Notes under the pieces: model-generated | What the model saw: only the letters and a program-made list of their open reading frames with translations | Told to the model about the DNA's origin: nothing | Database searches by the model: none | Origin: Aquilaria yunnanensis | Lineage: Eukaryota > Streptophyta > Magnoliopsida > Malvales > Thymelaeaceae | DNA length: 64,000 nt | Direction: 5' to 3' | NCBI GenBank assembly: GCA_039654915.1 | Contig: CM077600.1 | Location: 41,524,492 to 41,588,491, forward strand | Part shown: piece after piece, positions 35,410 through 48,475 of the stretch | How the letters are laid out: each line of letters begins with the position of its first letter | Numbering within the stretch: position 1 is the first letter of the stretch | Made by a program: the position numbers and the translations under genes

Positions 35410-36604
35410 CGCTCAGAAGTGGCAGTCCAGTAGAGTGGGATTGAGATGGGAATCGCAAAAGATAGAACGGCAATTGTTCAAGCAGAATTAAGAAAGTATG
35501 CCTGGTAGCAGCTGCGAACCATATTCAGAGTGGAACAGACCGATGCTATAACTAAAAACAGGAACAAAGGACCCCTTGGTTGGCAGTCATAAAACAAGAG
35601 GAAGAGGGCCTGAAAAGTTGAAATGTACAGGGAGCTTTGACTTTGATAATTTAGCGGTCCCCCCAGGCATGCCTGGATTTATGCAAGACACTGATTTTTG
35701 ATTGCATCCAAAAGTACTTAATTTACTGCCCCACCACCAAAAAAAAAAAAAATGAGAAGCATACAAGTATATATAATCCCAGTCCAAGTACTTTTCTGGT
35801 CCCGAAAGATAATGTTTCCATTAGTTTTTTATTCGTATTCAGAAGTTTGATCTGTCAAAGTCAAACAAAGCTGATATAGTAATTTGAAAAGAGAAACACG
35901 CAAGCAGAAACCGGAAGTATACTCCAACTAAAGACAGATGAATAAATTAGGCATTTTGGATAGAAAATCCTAACAAGTGTTGTGGATTAGTCAACTACGG
36001 TGAGCGTCGTGATTCATGAGCAGCAAAACTTAAACCTAACGACTGACTCTGAACACTTAGCAAAATCATCTGCGACTCCGACCTTACCTTCCCCCTTTCA
36101 ATGTGGATACCGACAAGAAGATTGAAGGTCAACCTACCGGTGTGAAATATGAGAAGAAACCAACGACCACCGTAATTAAGCGAAGAAGAAATTCGTAGCG
36201 TCTGCGGTTTCTGCTAGATTACTTCTATTTCACCCAAAGAATTGAAAAAATAAAGCAAATAAAGCAGGAAGGAAGGAGCTTAACTTAATTATTTCATATA
36301 AACTAATTAAAGTCCGAACTGTATCTGATTTGGATCCTACGTTTCCTTTGCATCGCCGTCGCGGGAATGGCCTGAGGCTGAGATCTTCTTAACACGTCGA
36401 CCCCGATCAATCAGGAGCCACTATCAGAGACCATGGTTGCGAAGCCCAATTGAAAGCTGGAGCTGGGCCGCCGGCTACCCATAAAGGACGTTCGTCTGTA
36501 TGTTGTCTCTCTACGAACTTTTTATCTGGGCGGCTGAATCTTTTCCTTTTCAAGAGACGGACATTACATTGTAGACGTCGAATCTTTTACCTTTTTTTAT
36601 TTTT
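35410..36604. other. Upstream region of unit B, no gene seen
   Basis: The 5' flank shares some words with the upstream flanks of A, C and D (for example CAATTGTTCAAGCAGAA) but soon diverges. Small open frames here show no recognisable domain. Confidence 0.45.
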
Positions 36605-36606
36605 TA

Positions 36607-36894
36607 CTCCCTCCGTCCCAATTTATTTGAAACGTATTCCATTTTTAAAAATCCCAAAAGATTGAAACGTTACCTTTTTTGGAAAAATATAAATAATTAA
36701 ATTATTATTTTACACAAAACCCAATAAAGACTCTTTTTTTAATTTCCACTCAATCTCTCACTGCACAAAACCCAAAAAAAATTTTTTTTTTAATCATTAT
36801 TTAAACTTTTACTACATAAAAAAATAACACAAATTACATGCACTTTAATCTCTGTGTCCAGACAAATATTTCAACTAAAATGGGATGGAGGTAG
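36607..36894. mobile_element. Stowaway-type MITE
   Basis: Ends CTCCCTCCGTCCCA and TGGGATGGAGGTAG, flanked by TA (36605-36606, 36895-36896). It is 288 bp, non-coding, and of the same family as 23236-23528. Confidence 0.92.
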
Positions 36895-37027
36895 TATTTT
36901 TTACCAAATGCCTGAGCTAATTGCACTAAACTATTCTTCATCTGAGAAGTTTGCGCATATCATTAATCTTTAGGTACTTTTATTATATTTGGCCGCCGTA
37001 TGTGAGTAATGATTTATGCTAGTTAAG

Positions 37028-38073
37028 TTACACGATTAGACCATAATATTTAATTATTATCTCAGTTTTAACCCTAATCTCTAACTTGTACGTTTTAACT
37101 TCTTAACCTAGTTTAAAGTTTTAAATGTTTGATTTTGGATATTTAGGTGATGGAACTTGTTAGTTCAGACGAAAAATGCTACATTAGTATAGAATTGTAG
37201 GAGAAAAATACTAACTTTAACCCCTAAAAACTTTTTTCTTTAACCAAGAAGCAATAATCCTTAAAATATTGAAATCTAACAAAAAACTCTATTTCTCATC
37301 TTAGCCTCCCTCTCCGGCCTCTCCTACAGGCACCACCAACAAAGTCTATGGCCACCAGCTGCTGAGCCGCACAACCACAAGGGGACAGGCGATCACATTG
37401 GCTGTCTCCATTTCTAGCCTGGCGATCATTCCACGTTTTAATCCTTGTTATTTCCTGTGTATTTTCTCATCAATGACAGAAAAACTCAACATTGCCAGAC
37501 TCATACCATGTACTATCAAACTACCGTGAATTGTGGTTGGCTACTAGAAAAGTAAGCCCGTTTCCAAAGAACCTGACCAACAGCGAAGGGTTGAAAAAAA
37601 ACTTCGCCATTCGCCAAATCGGACTAGTGGCAGCGGTGGTCATCGTATTGAGGTTTGATTTGGCCTATTTTCTAAAGGTGGGAATAGGCACAAACGATGG
37701 CAGTTGGGGACATAGGATGGGGGGCGGTCGGAGGGTGAAGGCTGGTGGTAGAAGAGGCTGGAGGAGGAGGTTGAGATAAGGTTTTTGTTAGATTTTAATG
37801 TTTTAAGGATTAGGAGAGGGTTTTTTTTTTGTTAAATTTCAATGTTTTAAAGATTCTTTGTTAAAGGGAAAAAAAATTTAGGGGTTAAAATTAGCATTTT
37901 ATCTTATAATTCTATATTAACGTGGTATTTTTCATCCGAATTAATGAGGTCTATCATCTAAAGGTCCAAAATAAAACATTTAAATGATGTTACAGAGTCA
38001 AAACATTCAAGTTGGAGGTTGGGGTTAAAATTGGACCAATAATTAAATATTAGGATCTAATCATGCAATTAAC
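37028..38073. mobile_element. Non-autonomous MULE-type element
   Basis: Perfect 9-bp duplication CTAGTTAAG (37019-37027, 38074-38082). The inverted ends match for tens of bases (left TTACACGATTAGACC, right GGATCTAATCATGCAATTAAC), with shared subterminal ATATTTAATTATT. The internal text TTAGGGGTTAAAATTAG resembles the element at 15846-17070, so the two are probably one family. The GC-richer middle (37280-37780) has no recognised gene. Confidence 0.82.
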
Positions 38074-38237
38074 CTAGTTAAGCTACCATTCAAGTTATCT
38101 TTTTACTGAATTTTGAAGAAGCTTTTTTCTTATGCTTTTCCAAAAAATAGAAGCTTCGCAGAACTAGGTTATTAATATAGAATGGTCAAATCCTGACAAG
38201 TTTATAAACTTTCATTTTTCTTTGAGAATAGATTTAT

Positions 38238-39768
38238 GGCCAAACTATACATTTGGCACCCTGAACTTACCCAATTCGAGCAAGTTGGTCCACAATCAAT
38301 ACTCAGTAAATATAAACCCCTGAATTTTGAAAAATTATGCGAGTTATTCCATTAGCTCAGCCATATTGATGGAAAAATTACAAAAGCCCTCTTGATCTCT
38401 TTTATTATGGCACATGAAGTACTCTTAGTTTAAAATCATTCAAATAAACTATCTCCTTTACCTATGGATGAAAGTTCGGGTTGTAAAATCAGATTTGAGT
38501 TTAAACCCGATTTTTATAGCATGTCCCTAACCCTATCCTAACCTTATTCTAGTCATAACCCAAACTGACCCTAAATCCTACTGTTTATTTTGTAATGTTC
38601 TGATCGGTTTCCGTCGATATTTATTTTTTAGCAAATGTGCGTAGAATCATGAGAATAAATTATTGCAATAATAATATAAATGACCTAGAAAGGGACTCGT
38701 AGTCCGCTGTAGGTCAAGTAAATATGTATGGATCAATCAAATATACATATTTGTTATAGTACTAATATTATAAATAAAAGAAGTAGTAAATAAAAATTAT
38801 GAGTGATTTCTCAAAATTAATTAATGATTAATTCAAAGCATTAAAAAATTCATTTGGTAAATATAAAATATGTGACATAAAATCAAAGAGCTGACATTTC
38901 TAATACACTAAGGGAAAGTTTGATCTCGCTCCATTTCTTATTTACTAAATTCAATATATTTAAAAGGAAAAAATTAATTATTCTTTATGTAATTATTTTT
39001 TATGTCGGGTCTTTGATTTTATGTCACATAATTTATATTTAAATATCTTGAATTTACTAAACAAAAAATGGAGCAGGATCAAACTTTCCCTTGGCATATT
39101 AAAAATGTTGGGTCTTTGATTTTATGTTACATATTTTATATTTACCAAATCAAATTTTCAATGCTTTGATTAATTATTAATTAATTTGTAGAAATCACTC
39201 ATAATTTTTATTTATTACCTCTTTTATTTATAATATTAGTACTATAACAAATATGTATATTTGATTGACTCATACATATTTACTTGACCTACAGTAGACT
39301 ATGAGCCATCTTCTAGTTTGTTTCTATAACACTATTATTGCAATAATTTATTTTAATGATTCTAGGTATATTTGCCAAAAAATAAATATTGATGGAAATC
39401 AATCAGAACATCACAAAATAAAATAGTAGGATTTAGGGTCAGGTTGAGTTTGACTAGAATAGGGTCAGGATACGATTAGGGATATACTATAAAAATTGAG
39501 TTTCAACCCAAACTCGATCTTACAACCCGAACTTTCATCCCTAGGTAAAGAAGATAGTTTATTTGAATAATTTTAAACTAAGAGTACTCCATGTGTCATA
39601 ATAAAAGAGATCAAGAGGAACTTTGTAATTTTCCCATCAATAGTGTTGAACTAATGGACGAACTCACATAGTTTTTTAAAGTTTAGGGGCTTATATTTAC
39701 TGAGTATTGAGTTGTGGACCAACTCGCGCGAGTTGGGTAAGTTCAGGGGCCAAATGTATAGTTTGGCC
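38238..39768. mobile_element. 1.5-kb foldback element with about 760-bp arms
   Basis: The whole element is one imperfect inverted repeat centred near 39003; the arms look 85-90% alike. The ends are GGCCAAACTATACATTTGGC and its inverse. The flanking 9-bp duplication TAGATTTAT / TGGATTTAT (38229-38237, 39769-39777) differs at one base. It has no open frame of note. The 9-bp duplication suggests mobilisation by MULE transposase. Confidence 0.88.
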
Positions 39769-39777
39769 TGGATTTAT

Positions 39778-42700
39778 AGGATCGTTCTATAGTGCCCTAG
39801 CAGGTACCTGCCTTGAGACACGTGGCAAACCATTTACAAGCCATGTGTCCGTAATTAGAGATATAAAAAATTATCAGTTTTGTCACTAGTTTCGTTGCAA
39901 GTGTGTTCTCATCCCTTAAATTATTGTTTAGGCCAAATGGGCCACCAAGTGTGACGAATAAGTTTGTTAGGTAGATAGTTCATCTATGGTTCTCGGCCTT
40001 GGTTATTTGTCTTGGTTCATTCCTACAAACCTTACATAAAGCCGTGGTTTTTTTTTCAAAATAAAAAAATTATTGAAATTTTATTGATTTTTTATCTACA
40101 ATTAATGCAATTTGAAAGCTAACCCCCCATCCACCTCACAATCACTTGGAAATAAAATTTTCAGAAAGTTTACTTTTTTACAAATTTTTTCATATCTAAC
40201 TTAACTTGATAAAAAAAAAATGCATAGTTTTTTTCAGACTTCTTTAAATTGTAAAATTTTAATTGGTATATAAGTTAAGCAAAAAATTAATAAAATTAAT
40301 AATATATTAAATAACTCATTATTTAATCTCCATTAAACAGAATAGGTATATGTACATATCTTTGTAAGGACACTATATAGGTACTTAGTTTACCACTAAC
40401 GTTGTGCTTGAAAAATATCAAAACTATTAGTATTAGATTTTTTTAAGAAGATAAAAAAATTAATTTGGTTCATTTTTACTCAAAACACACAGAATGAAAT
40501 GATATGCTTCCACAATCCCCAAAACATCCAATTAAAAAAAATTTAGAAATTATACTAGAAATATGTTACATTTCTTAATAACTTGTATTTTTTGGTCCAT
40601 AGATATCGAGTCCCATAAAAAGTTTCCTGCAGACAAGTAAAATGAGAACCGTTAAGGCCAAAAAAAACTCTCAATAAAAAATTTCCACCCCAGGAAAATG
40701 AAAGAAAAACGATTATATTTTGACTCCTACTCTTTTCGCAATCTGTGCGCTAGTTGGCTTAAATAAATGTCTGAGGAGTTCAATGCATACTTGTAATAAA
40801 ATGGGATATGAAACTAATACTTTTACTTATTTAAGATTATACACATAATGTTTAATACCGCAGTATACTGTTTACCGCAATTATGCGATATGTGGTATAA
40901 ATATTTTTATATTTTATCATTTTACTGTACGATATTTTGCGGTATTTCATATACCATTAATTTTTTGTATACATTTGGTCAAAAAACCGAAATATTTTAT
41001 TTTTTTTGCAGCTAGTTTTTTTTTTTCATTTTACATCAAAATATCATAAATATATAAAACATTAAATATAAATAATACACATATCACAAAATAAACGTAT
41101 ACTTTTAATTTTTTTTTGTTACTTTCCTTAGTTAATATAAAAATTTAATGGATGGTAGCAATTTAAAGATCTCAACATGAGTTCAATTGATGATAGTGGC
41201 TCCATGGTGTATGAATCATATGGATATCCACAACAAATACGATCATCTTTGACCAAAGGTTCATCATCATTGATAAGCTTATATTTATTTCTCTCATATT
41301 TAGTATGTTTTAATATGTTTTGAACATTAAAGATATATTTTGAGTATGTTTTGTAGCTTAGAGCATATTTAAACTCAATTGATTAAGAGTTAATTTAATT
41401 TTCCATTTTATAAGTTTTAACTTGGTTGTATTCTTTCCGGATTTTGACACATTGACGATGTTCCGGTAGAAAAATCATATCTTGAACTACAAAGATCAGA
41501 ATCAAGTGATTCTTAATTCATTGGATAGCTAACATCTGGAGCTACAATTCCTATGCAGACCATGAAACCTAGTTTGCACATTAAGAATGTCAAATTTAGC
41601 TTCAAAGTCAAATTTTTGAGTGATCGCTGGTTCAGAAGTAGTTGCGGTATTTTGGCCATATTTTTTTGCTGTAGATGTCTGTTTCATGTGATTCAAGTGT
41701 CGTTTCAAAGATAAGAAAGACCTCTACAACTTTCATGTTTTGAGTTTTGAGAAATAATGACTGCATCAAGGTCTAATCTCAGGTTGAAGTTGCTGCTGCT
41801 GTTCTGGAGTATTGCTTGGCTGACAGCTTTGAAACATTCTAATTAGTTTGAATCTTTTTATTTGTGTAAGGTACTTTTGTAACAATATAGGAAGTTTATG
41901 GAGTCTTGTGGATTTAACCACATTAGGTTAGCTACATTAGAATAAAGGAGTAGCTGCCGCCCCTCCTTCCCCAACTCTTTTTGTGTTCTTTTTTTGTTTT
42001 TTTCTTTTCTTTTTAGTGATATTTTTATTATTGATTAAAGGAGACTGAAACCCCGAATTCTTCAACACTGTGAGATCAATGTTGTTTTTATTCATTCAAT
42101 TAATATTTTAAGTATTGAATGTTCTTCTATGATTAATTTCATGATTATTTTGTTTATATGCTAGAAGGCCTACTAGTTGTTATTTGAATTCAATCTACTG
42201 TTATGTTAGAAATCAAATCCGTAATTGTTTGGTTTCTCTAATCTGTGAAGCAACTAAGATTTAGTGATTTACTGCATCAGAAATCATTAGGTTTTAGGGA
42301 GAATATTCAAATAAATAAATGTAGCCACTTGTGTTTGTGTTATTTAATTTCATCGATTTCTCTAATTTTTAACGCAATTGTTAAATTAAATCAAAGCGTT
42401 TTGTCTTAGGTTGTTTAGCAGTTAGGGTTAATTAGATCGCTTGTTTTCTGATTAACTACGACTAAGAAGAGGTAGGAAGATAGCTCCAGCGATGAATATT
42501 CAAAGTCTTGATTGATTTATTTATGCATCGTTAATCAGTTGTAGGAATTCGACAGTGAATGTTGACTGATGCCAAGGTTTGAATTCTTGAATGTTTTGTT
42601 GGTTTCTTACTTGATATGTTTCTTAATTTTTATTCTCTAATTATTTTTTTATTTTATTTGATTTTTTTTATTCCAGACAATCTTTCCCAATCTTTTATTT

Positions 42701-43622
42701 CAGTTTTCTGTCAGAAAGCTTTTAGATAAAGAATTTCCGTTGGGGTTCGACATGGTTTCTACTGCTATACTACAAATTTATTTATTTATACCCAAGTTAC
42801 TAACTCAACACAACTCCAAAGTGGTCTTTGACCATACTCATATTCCTAGTATCTTTTCGAGCAGTAATCGACTCTTGCCTCAAAAGAAGACCCCAACCTA
42901 CTTCAATATCCAAATTCAACGGAGTAGCAACTTTTTACTTATCAATCATCGGCCACAATCTTTTTCAATAATCTATTCAATCACAATCATCATATTTTTC
43001 AATCACAACATGATGTTAAACAATATCCCTCAATTAGATTTATGGTGCATGCTATGTCAACTAAATATTACTCTTATTTGCAGAATTTTTTGACTCAAAA
43101 TCAAAATTCAATGACCTGGGATAAATATGTTGTTTTTGCAGAACAAACTAGGAAAAAAACGTCATACTTTGAGCCACATAGGAACTCAATGTGGTATTAG
43201 AAAATGTATCGTTAGTATTAAAGTATTATTTTTTTTCTTTTATATCAATAAATTAGTTTTTTAGTATTATTTATTTTGCTCTATATATAAAATTTTTTTA
43301 TATTTTTTGTATTTAAAAAAATCTTCTATCATATATATGTTATTTATACTTGATAAATTATGATGTGAAAAATTAGAATACATATAAAATGTGTAAAAAT
43401 AAATTTTTGAACAAATTATGTTATCTTAAAATAATATTCTAATATTTATTTTTTTACAAAAACGGTAACAATATGCGGCGCCGTATATAATGCGGTATAC
43501 CTTAAAAATTTATTATATCTAACGGTAACATTATTTAACACATTGATTATACATGCATTTCTTGCTAACTAGCTGCCACATGTCCCTGGTTGGTACCTGT
43601 AAGGGCACTGTAGAACAATCCC
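39778..43622. mobile_element. Candidate 3.8-kb TIR element, no recognised coding
   Basis: Inverted ends of about 50 bp: GATCGTTCTATAGTGCCCT...CAGGTACCTG at the left and the inverse of GGGATTGTTCTACAGTGCCC at the right. The possible target duplication (GATTTATA / AATTTATA) is imperfect and is confused by the foldback inserted at the left edge. Inside, a second inverted pair with GCGGTAT words (40855-40960 and 43470-43495) may mark a nested element. No transposase or captured gene was identified; the 117-codon plus-strand frame at 42740-43093 has no known motif. Confidence 0.5.
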
Positions 43623-45440
43623 AATTTATAAGGGACATAAGCGTCTCTACACTCTATCAATTTCTTTCTGCTATTTTTAAAAAGCAAACAAGTTTGTACT
43701 CGTAATAGGTTATTTTAAAGAAAAAAGACTCTATTTCAATCAATAATAAGCTATAATAAATTATGTTTTACCAAAAAATTAGATAGATTTTTTAAAACAA
43801 TTAGCATGATATAGTTAACATTAAGGTTTCATCCGCGTAATATATACGGTAGACAGATGCAAGTCATTGACATAGAACCAAAATTAATTATTATACTATG
43901 CACCTATGTCTAGTTAGACATACTAACCTACCATTAACTCTCTATATATAATCCACTTTCACCAAAATAAATTAACAAAATTGCCTACCATAAAAATTTT
44001 TTCTCTCATTGCAAAAATCATACCCTCAATCCCACCACCATTGAGGTTGCTGCTGGCATTAGCGCCATCGGATTCCGTCATTACTCGTATTTGCATGAGT
44101 GTCAAATACAAAGAAGCAAAGTGTCTAAAGTAACTGGAAAAAGTGTGTGAATAAGTATGTATAAGTGTCAGAAATAATATATAGATTATTTATTCTCTTT
44201 AAGAATATGAAAACAATTTATTTTCTTTAATGAAATGTAAATGTGTAGAAGTGTCTGAGTAAATATATTAAAGTGCATACAAAAATATGTAAAAGTGTTT
44301 GAGTAATATGCTAATAATTTATTTTTTTTAATAAGCAAAAACATCTAAATAACTATGTAAAAATGTTTCAAAAAAATTAAAATAACTGTAACAATAAATA
44401 AAAAATTTGTTTTTTTTTAAAATTTAAAATAGCTGAAATAATAAATAAAAATGTCTAAATAAATATATTAAAACATCTAATCAGATGTACAAAATTATGT
44501 CCAAAAAATATGTCAGGATAAATTCTCTCATCCCCTAGGTGATTCCAAACCTCTTCAACTTCTCCTCTGTCTCTCTTCAAGCTACCACCGGCGATGAAAT
44601 TCCTTCTGTGAGTGAGGATTTGAAAAGCTCCGCTCGCTTGGTAGCTTCGACTTCGATCTGGCCGTTTCGCTTCGACGCCTCTGCCATGACTTCTTTTCAT
44701 CGCCTTGATGCCTCCATAGTCCACCACGATGTCACTCATCTGTTCACGACGGCGAGTGATGAAGTTTGCTTTGAGCGAAGATAAGTTTTGATCAATGAAA
44801 TTATTCACGGTCGATGGAGAGAAGTTTTCGCCTGATAACAAAATCTGCCTCTTCCTCTCATCCGCCCATCCGCCTTCTCGGTTTTGCCTCATTGTTTCCC
44901 TCGCCACCACTTTGATCTCACTCGTTCTCCTACCACCGCTCTGGTCTCTCTCTTTTTCATTTTCGCTCGCGATTTTGTTCACCGCCGCTCCGATCTCGCT
45001 CGTTGTCTCGCCGCTGCTCTGGGCTCTCTTCTTTTCTCCCTCACTCGCGTTCTCGTTCACCGCCACTCCAATCTCACGAACTCACTCTTCCCCCCGCATC
45101 TCGCTCGCTGCTCCGATTTGCCTCCTCTTAGCCGGTGACTGAGATCGCGCTCCAATCTTCTCTTGGCCGGCGACTGCGATCCCGATCTCTTCTCTTTTTC
45201 CGGCTTTGGTGCAATCTTTGCATGTTTGTGGAATCAAGGAGTTGCCGGCGCTGGCTAATTGGCGGTTAGCTTGGGGCGTCGGGAAAGAGGACTTGGTGAG
45301 TCGAAAGAGAGGGCGTTTGAGGATGGGAAGGTTTGGGGGTAAAATTTTACAATAACAGCTGCATGTAATTAGACATATGTCTATACTATCTATATGTCTA
45401 TACTATCTATAGTAAATCATAATACTACAAGCTAATGCAA
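43623..45440. other. AT-rich DNA with a GC-rich island, no gene supported
   Basis: From 44530 to 45330 the base composition rises sharply, and open frames occur on both strands (203 codons minus, 115 codons plus). Neither contains a motif I know. The minus frame is made of imperfect repeats around ASE(G/N)EK(K/E)R and SGETTSEI words, so its length may reflect repetition. It may be a captured 5' gene fragment inside an unresolved transposon. Confidence 0.35.
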
Positions 45441-45499
45441 TTAATCAGAAGATAGATTACTGGTAAATAATAATAATAATAAAGAAGCAAATGATAGAT

Positions 45500-46200
45500 A
45501 CTCCATTGATCTCATATTATTTGATACATTTAACTTTGATATGGAGATTAAGAAAGAATAAAAAATTTAGTTTTTTTTCACTTTTGTTATTCTACTTTTA
45601 CGTGTAAATTTAAAAAGAATAAAAAATCTAGTATTTTTTCACTTTTGTTATTCTACTTTTAGGTGTAAATTTAAAAACATAATAAAATATGAACATTAAA
45701 ATCATAGTTGTCTTCTAAGTGTAATATGATAAAAAGACTTATTTAAATATGAAAGTGATATAAAGATTTAATATAATTCAAAATAGTATAAAGAATATGA
45801 GACAAAGAAAATATAACACAACAAAACTTTTGAACTTAAAATAAATGATATGTTTATCATGTCATGGCCATTGGCCACACAAAGCAAGCACGAGCAGAAT
45901 ATTTGATCCCAAAATATCTTCCATTGGTTGCATGCAAATATTTCTTCAACCCCCATCTATCCGACCTCTCATGTCGATCATGTCTAATGGAGCTACTTAA
46001 CCTAGCTAACTACATCTAGATACAGAATTTCCTAGCTATATCTACTAGCAGTTGATTTATGGCCGAGGCTAATGGTTCCGCACATATGAATCAGGGCAAT
46101 CAAAGTATAAATTTGTTAATTTCTGTGAAATATGAAAGGGAAAGTCGATAGTTTGAAAGCCAAGTTAGCAGCTTTGGTGGTCCAGTTTAACATTTTTTGA
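45500..46200. repeat. Array 3'-flank repeat, copy 2 (beyond unit C)
   Basis: Same landmarks as 21250-21900 (CATGTCATGGCC, GGTTGCATGCAAAT, CCTAGCTATATCTACTAGC, GATTTATGGCC). Within it a 65-70-bp segment around 45560-45680 is repeated in tandem (CACTTTTGTTATTCTACTTTTA twice). Confidence 0.78.
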
Positions 46201-46596
46201 GATATTTGCAATATGCTTCTAAAATAGTAAATTGTCAGTTTATAAACTTATAATGTTTAAATTTTAAGGATAAATGGATTTTTTAATGCACATGATGATG
46301 CCATCACTACCCTCCTTTTCTTTATAGTTTATTATTCTAATTACAAAAAAAAAAAAAGATAAATAAATTTTGGCAATAAGCATATTGCTATTATATATTT
46401 TTCTACTTCGGAGAATGTGATAATTTTATGAGAAAATAGTTGTTTCTCAAGAAAAATGTTATTCAAGTGATAAAGAAACAAATAGGGTGAGCATTACATA
46501 ATTAAGATATTTCTTATAGCAGTTAGCAATACAGAGACTAAAAATGCCCTTTCCCCACTAGTTTATAAGCAAAAGAGTAGCATAGAGCTTAAGATT

Positions 46597-48475
46597 TCAC
46601 AGTATCGCGCTTAATTCCTTGAGCAAGCAATATACAATCTCCGACATGGAAGGTCTGAATCGGCCTTCTGGGTTTACGCAATTAACAACCAACTCTCCCA
46701 CAGAACGCAGTGCTTCCATTTCAGATGGGGTTGGTGGTGTTACTCTTGTGTCCAAAACCTCTTGAATTTTCCCGTTGATGATATGTGGCACCACCACATC
46801 AACCACTGCTCTAGCTTCCTCATCTTTACATGGATGGCACAGTGCCTTTTGTCCTGACAACAACTCAAGCAATACCACCCCGAAACTATATACATCACTT
46901 TTCAGTGTTACCCGCCCAAGCTTGTAGTACTCTGGATCTAAGTACCCCGGTGTCCCACACACATCACAATCTGCTTCACCGCTTTGGGGAGCTACCAGAG
47001 ACAGTCCGAAATCTGCAACCTTGGCCCTCCACCTTGAATCAAACAGGATGTTAAGTGACTTCACATCCCTGTGTATGATTGGGGGCACTGCATATTCATG
47101 CAAGTATTCAATCCCTCTAGCTGACTCTAATGCAGCCTTTAGCCTAACAGTCCATGAAGTCATCAAGGTTGAATTAGGGACCACAAAAAGCTGGTGAAAT
47201 AGAGAGCCATGCTCTATGAACTCATACACTAATATGCGCTCTGCATGATCCACATAAAACCCCAATAATCGAGCAATGTTTCTGTGATTGAGGCGTGCCA
47301 ACAGCTCAACCTCTTGCAGGAATCGTTGGTCCTTAGACTTGCCCTGGATTCTTGCCCGCTTAATGGCAACACTGGAATTATCTTCTAATGTGGCACGGTA
47401 CACCAAGCCAAAACCTCCACCCCCGATGATGAAGCTCTGAGAGAAGTGATCAGTGGCTCGTAGCAGTGTTTGCAAGGGGTATCTCTTCAGTAGACTGATC
47501 TGCAGTTGTCTCAAATGCTCCTCTACCCTTTGATATTGATGCTCGATAGAGTCATTGTTATCCTCTAAGGAACAGAAACTTGTTGCTTGCTGCAGAATTG
47601 AATTAGAGCCCACTTTGGCTGAGCATCCTTCCAGGTCCTTGCATCCATGTTTTGAGTGGAGGAACATGGTTGACGCCACATATGAACTGAGCGTCCCCAA
47701 ACATCGCTCTATTTCTGCAAGTCCCAACATAGAATTATAGCTTGACGACGTTGGCCTCAGTTTAACAGCAATATTTTGCACAACTTCTTCAATGAATTCT
47801 GACTCAAGCCTGACAATGATAAGGCTCATGAACAAAAGATCTGTGCTAATTTATGGCAATAGGCAAAAGAAATTACGCAATGGAACATTGCAACTTGTTT
47901 AGTTACCTGTCTTTTGCATTCCATCCAGAGATATTGGCCACTTCGACCAACGTAGACCTCCACTTTTGCAACTTACGTTTATCCTGCCAGAAAGCCCATT
48001 TATGCTTGTCAAATGCTTTTCGAAAGCTTCCAGTTTGTTTCCTCACAGCAGATGGATCAATGTCATAAAATATTGGAAAAATCTGGTGCTCTCTCCTGTG
48101 CTTGCATCCGACAATCTGAACAAGCTCTTCCAGGCACCAACTCGAAAAAGCATAGTTTCTGGATAAAACGACAAGAGAACTCCTGGACTCCTGAATTGCT
48201 CTCGAGATTTCAACTGTGATTGACTCACCTCGTTCGAGCTTTCTGTCATCCCTGAAAGTGTTGATTCCTTTGCGCAGCAGAGCGGCGTACAGATGGTCCG
48301 TGAAGTTCCTCCTGGTGTCCTCCCCTCTGAAACTCAAAAAGACATCATACTTGCATTCATTACCACGAAAAGAGGAGGAAGCGGGGAGGAATTCCCAGCT
48401 GCTCATGGAATTTAGATGAGATGGAAGGGTTTCAATTGGAGCCCCTTCTCCAATTTTTGCATTCCATACCGACAT
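46597..48475 (-). CDS. Unit C: TIR-kinase fusion protein (593 aa), all kinase motifs intact
   Basis: Exon 1 is 48475-47907 and exon 2 is 47809-46597, with a GT-AG intron in the same phase as in A and B and an open frame of 593 residues. The TIR has YDVFLSFRGEDTRRNF, DDRKLERGESI and SSWCLEEL (catalytic Glu 117). The pre-NB-ARC-like linker starts at R190 (RLESEFIEEVVQNIAVKLRP). Kinase: IGGGGFGLVY with all three loop glycines, K340, H436-R437-D438, D456-F-G, CGTPGYLDPEYY. This is an RD kinase with every catalytic residue I can check, so it is the best candidate for a dual-activity protein. It is close to unit A, but four residues shorter near the N-terminus and with HPC added after KALC. No signal peptide or membrane segment is seen, so cytosol or nucleus is likely. 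Confidence 0.9.

Noticed and set aside
42740..43093. 117-codon plus-strand open frame
   Set aside because: It has a hydrophobic, isoleucine-rich composition from AT-rich DNA, no motif, and lies inside a candidate transposon.
44455..45066. 203-codon minus-strand open frame with no stops
   Set aside because: It contains internal repeats and no recognisable domain, an overlapping plus-strand frame is also open, and no introns, promoter or homologue were seen. GC-rich composition alone can keep such frames open.
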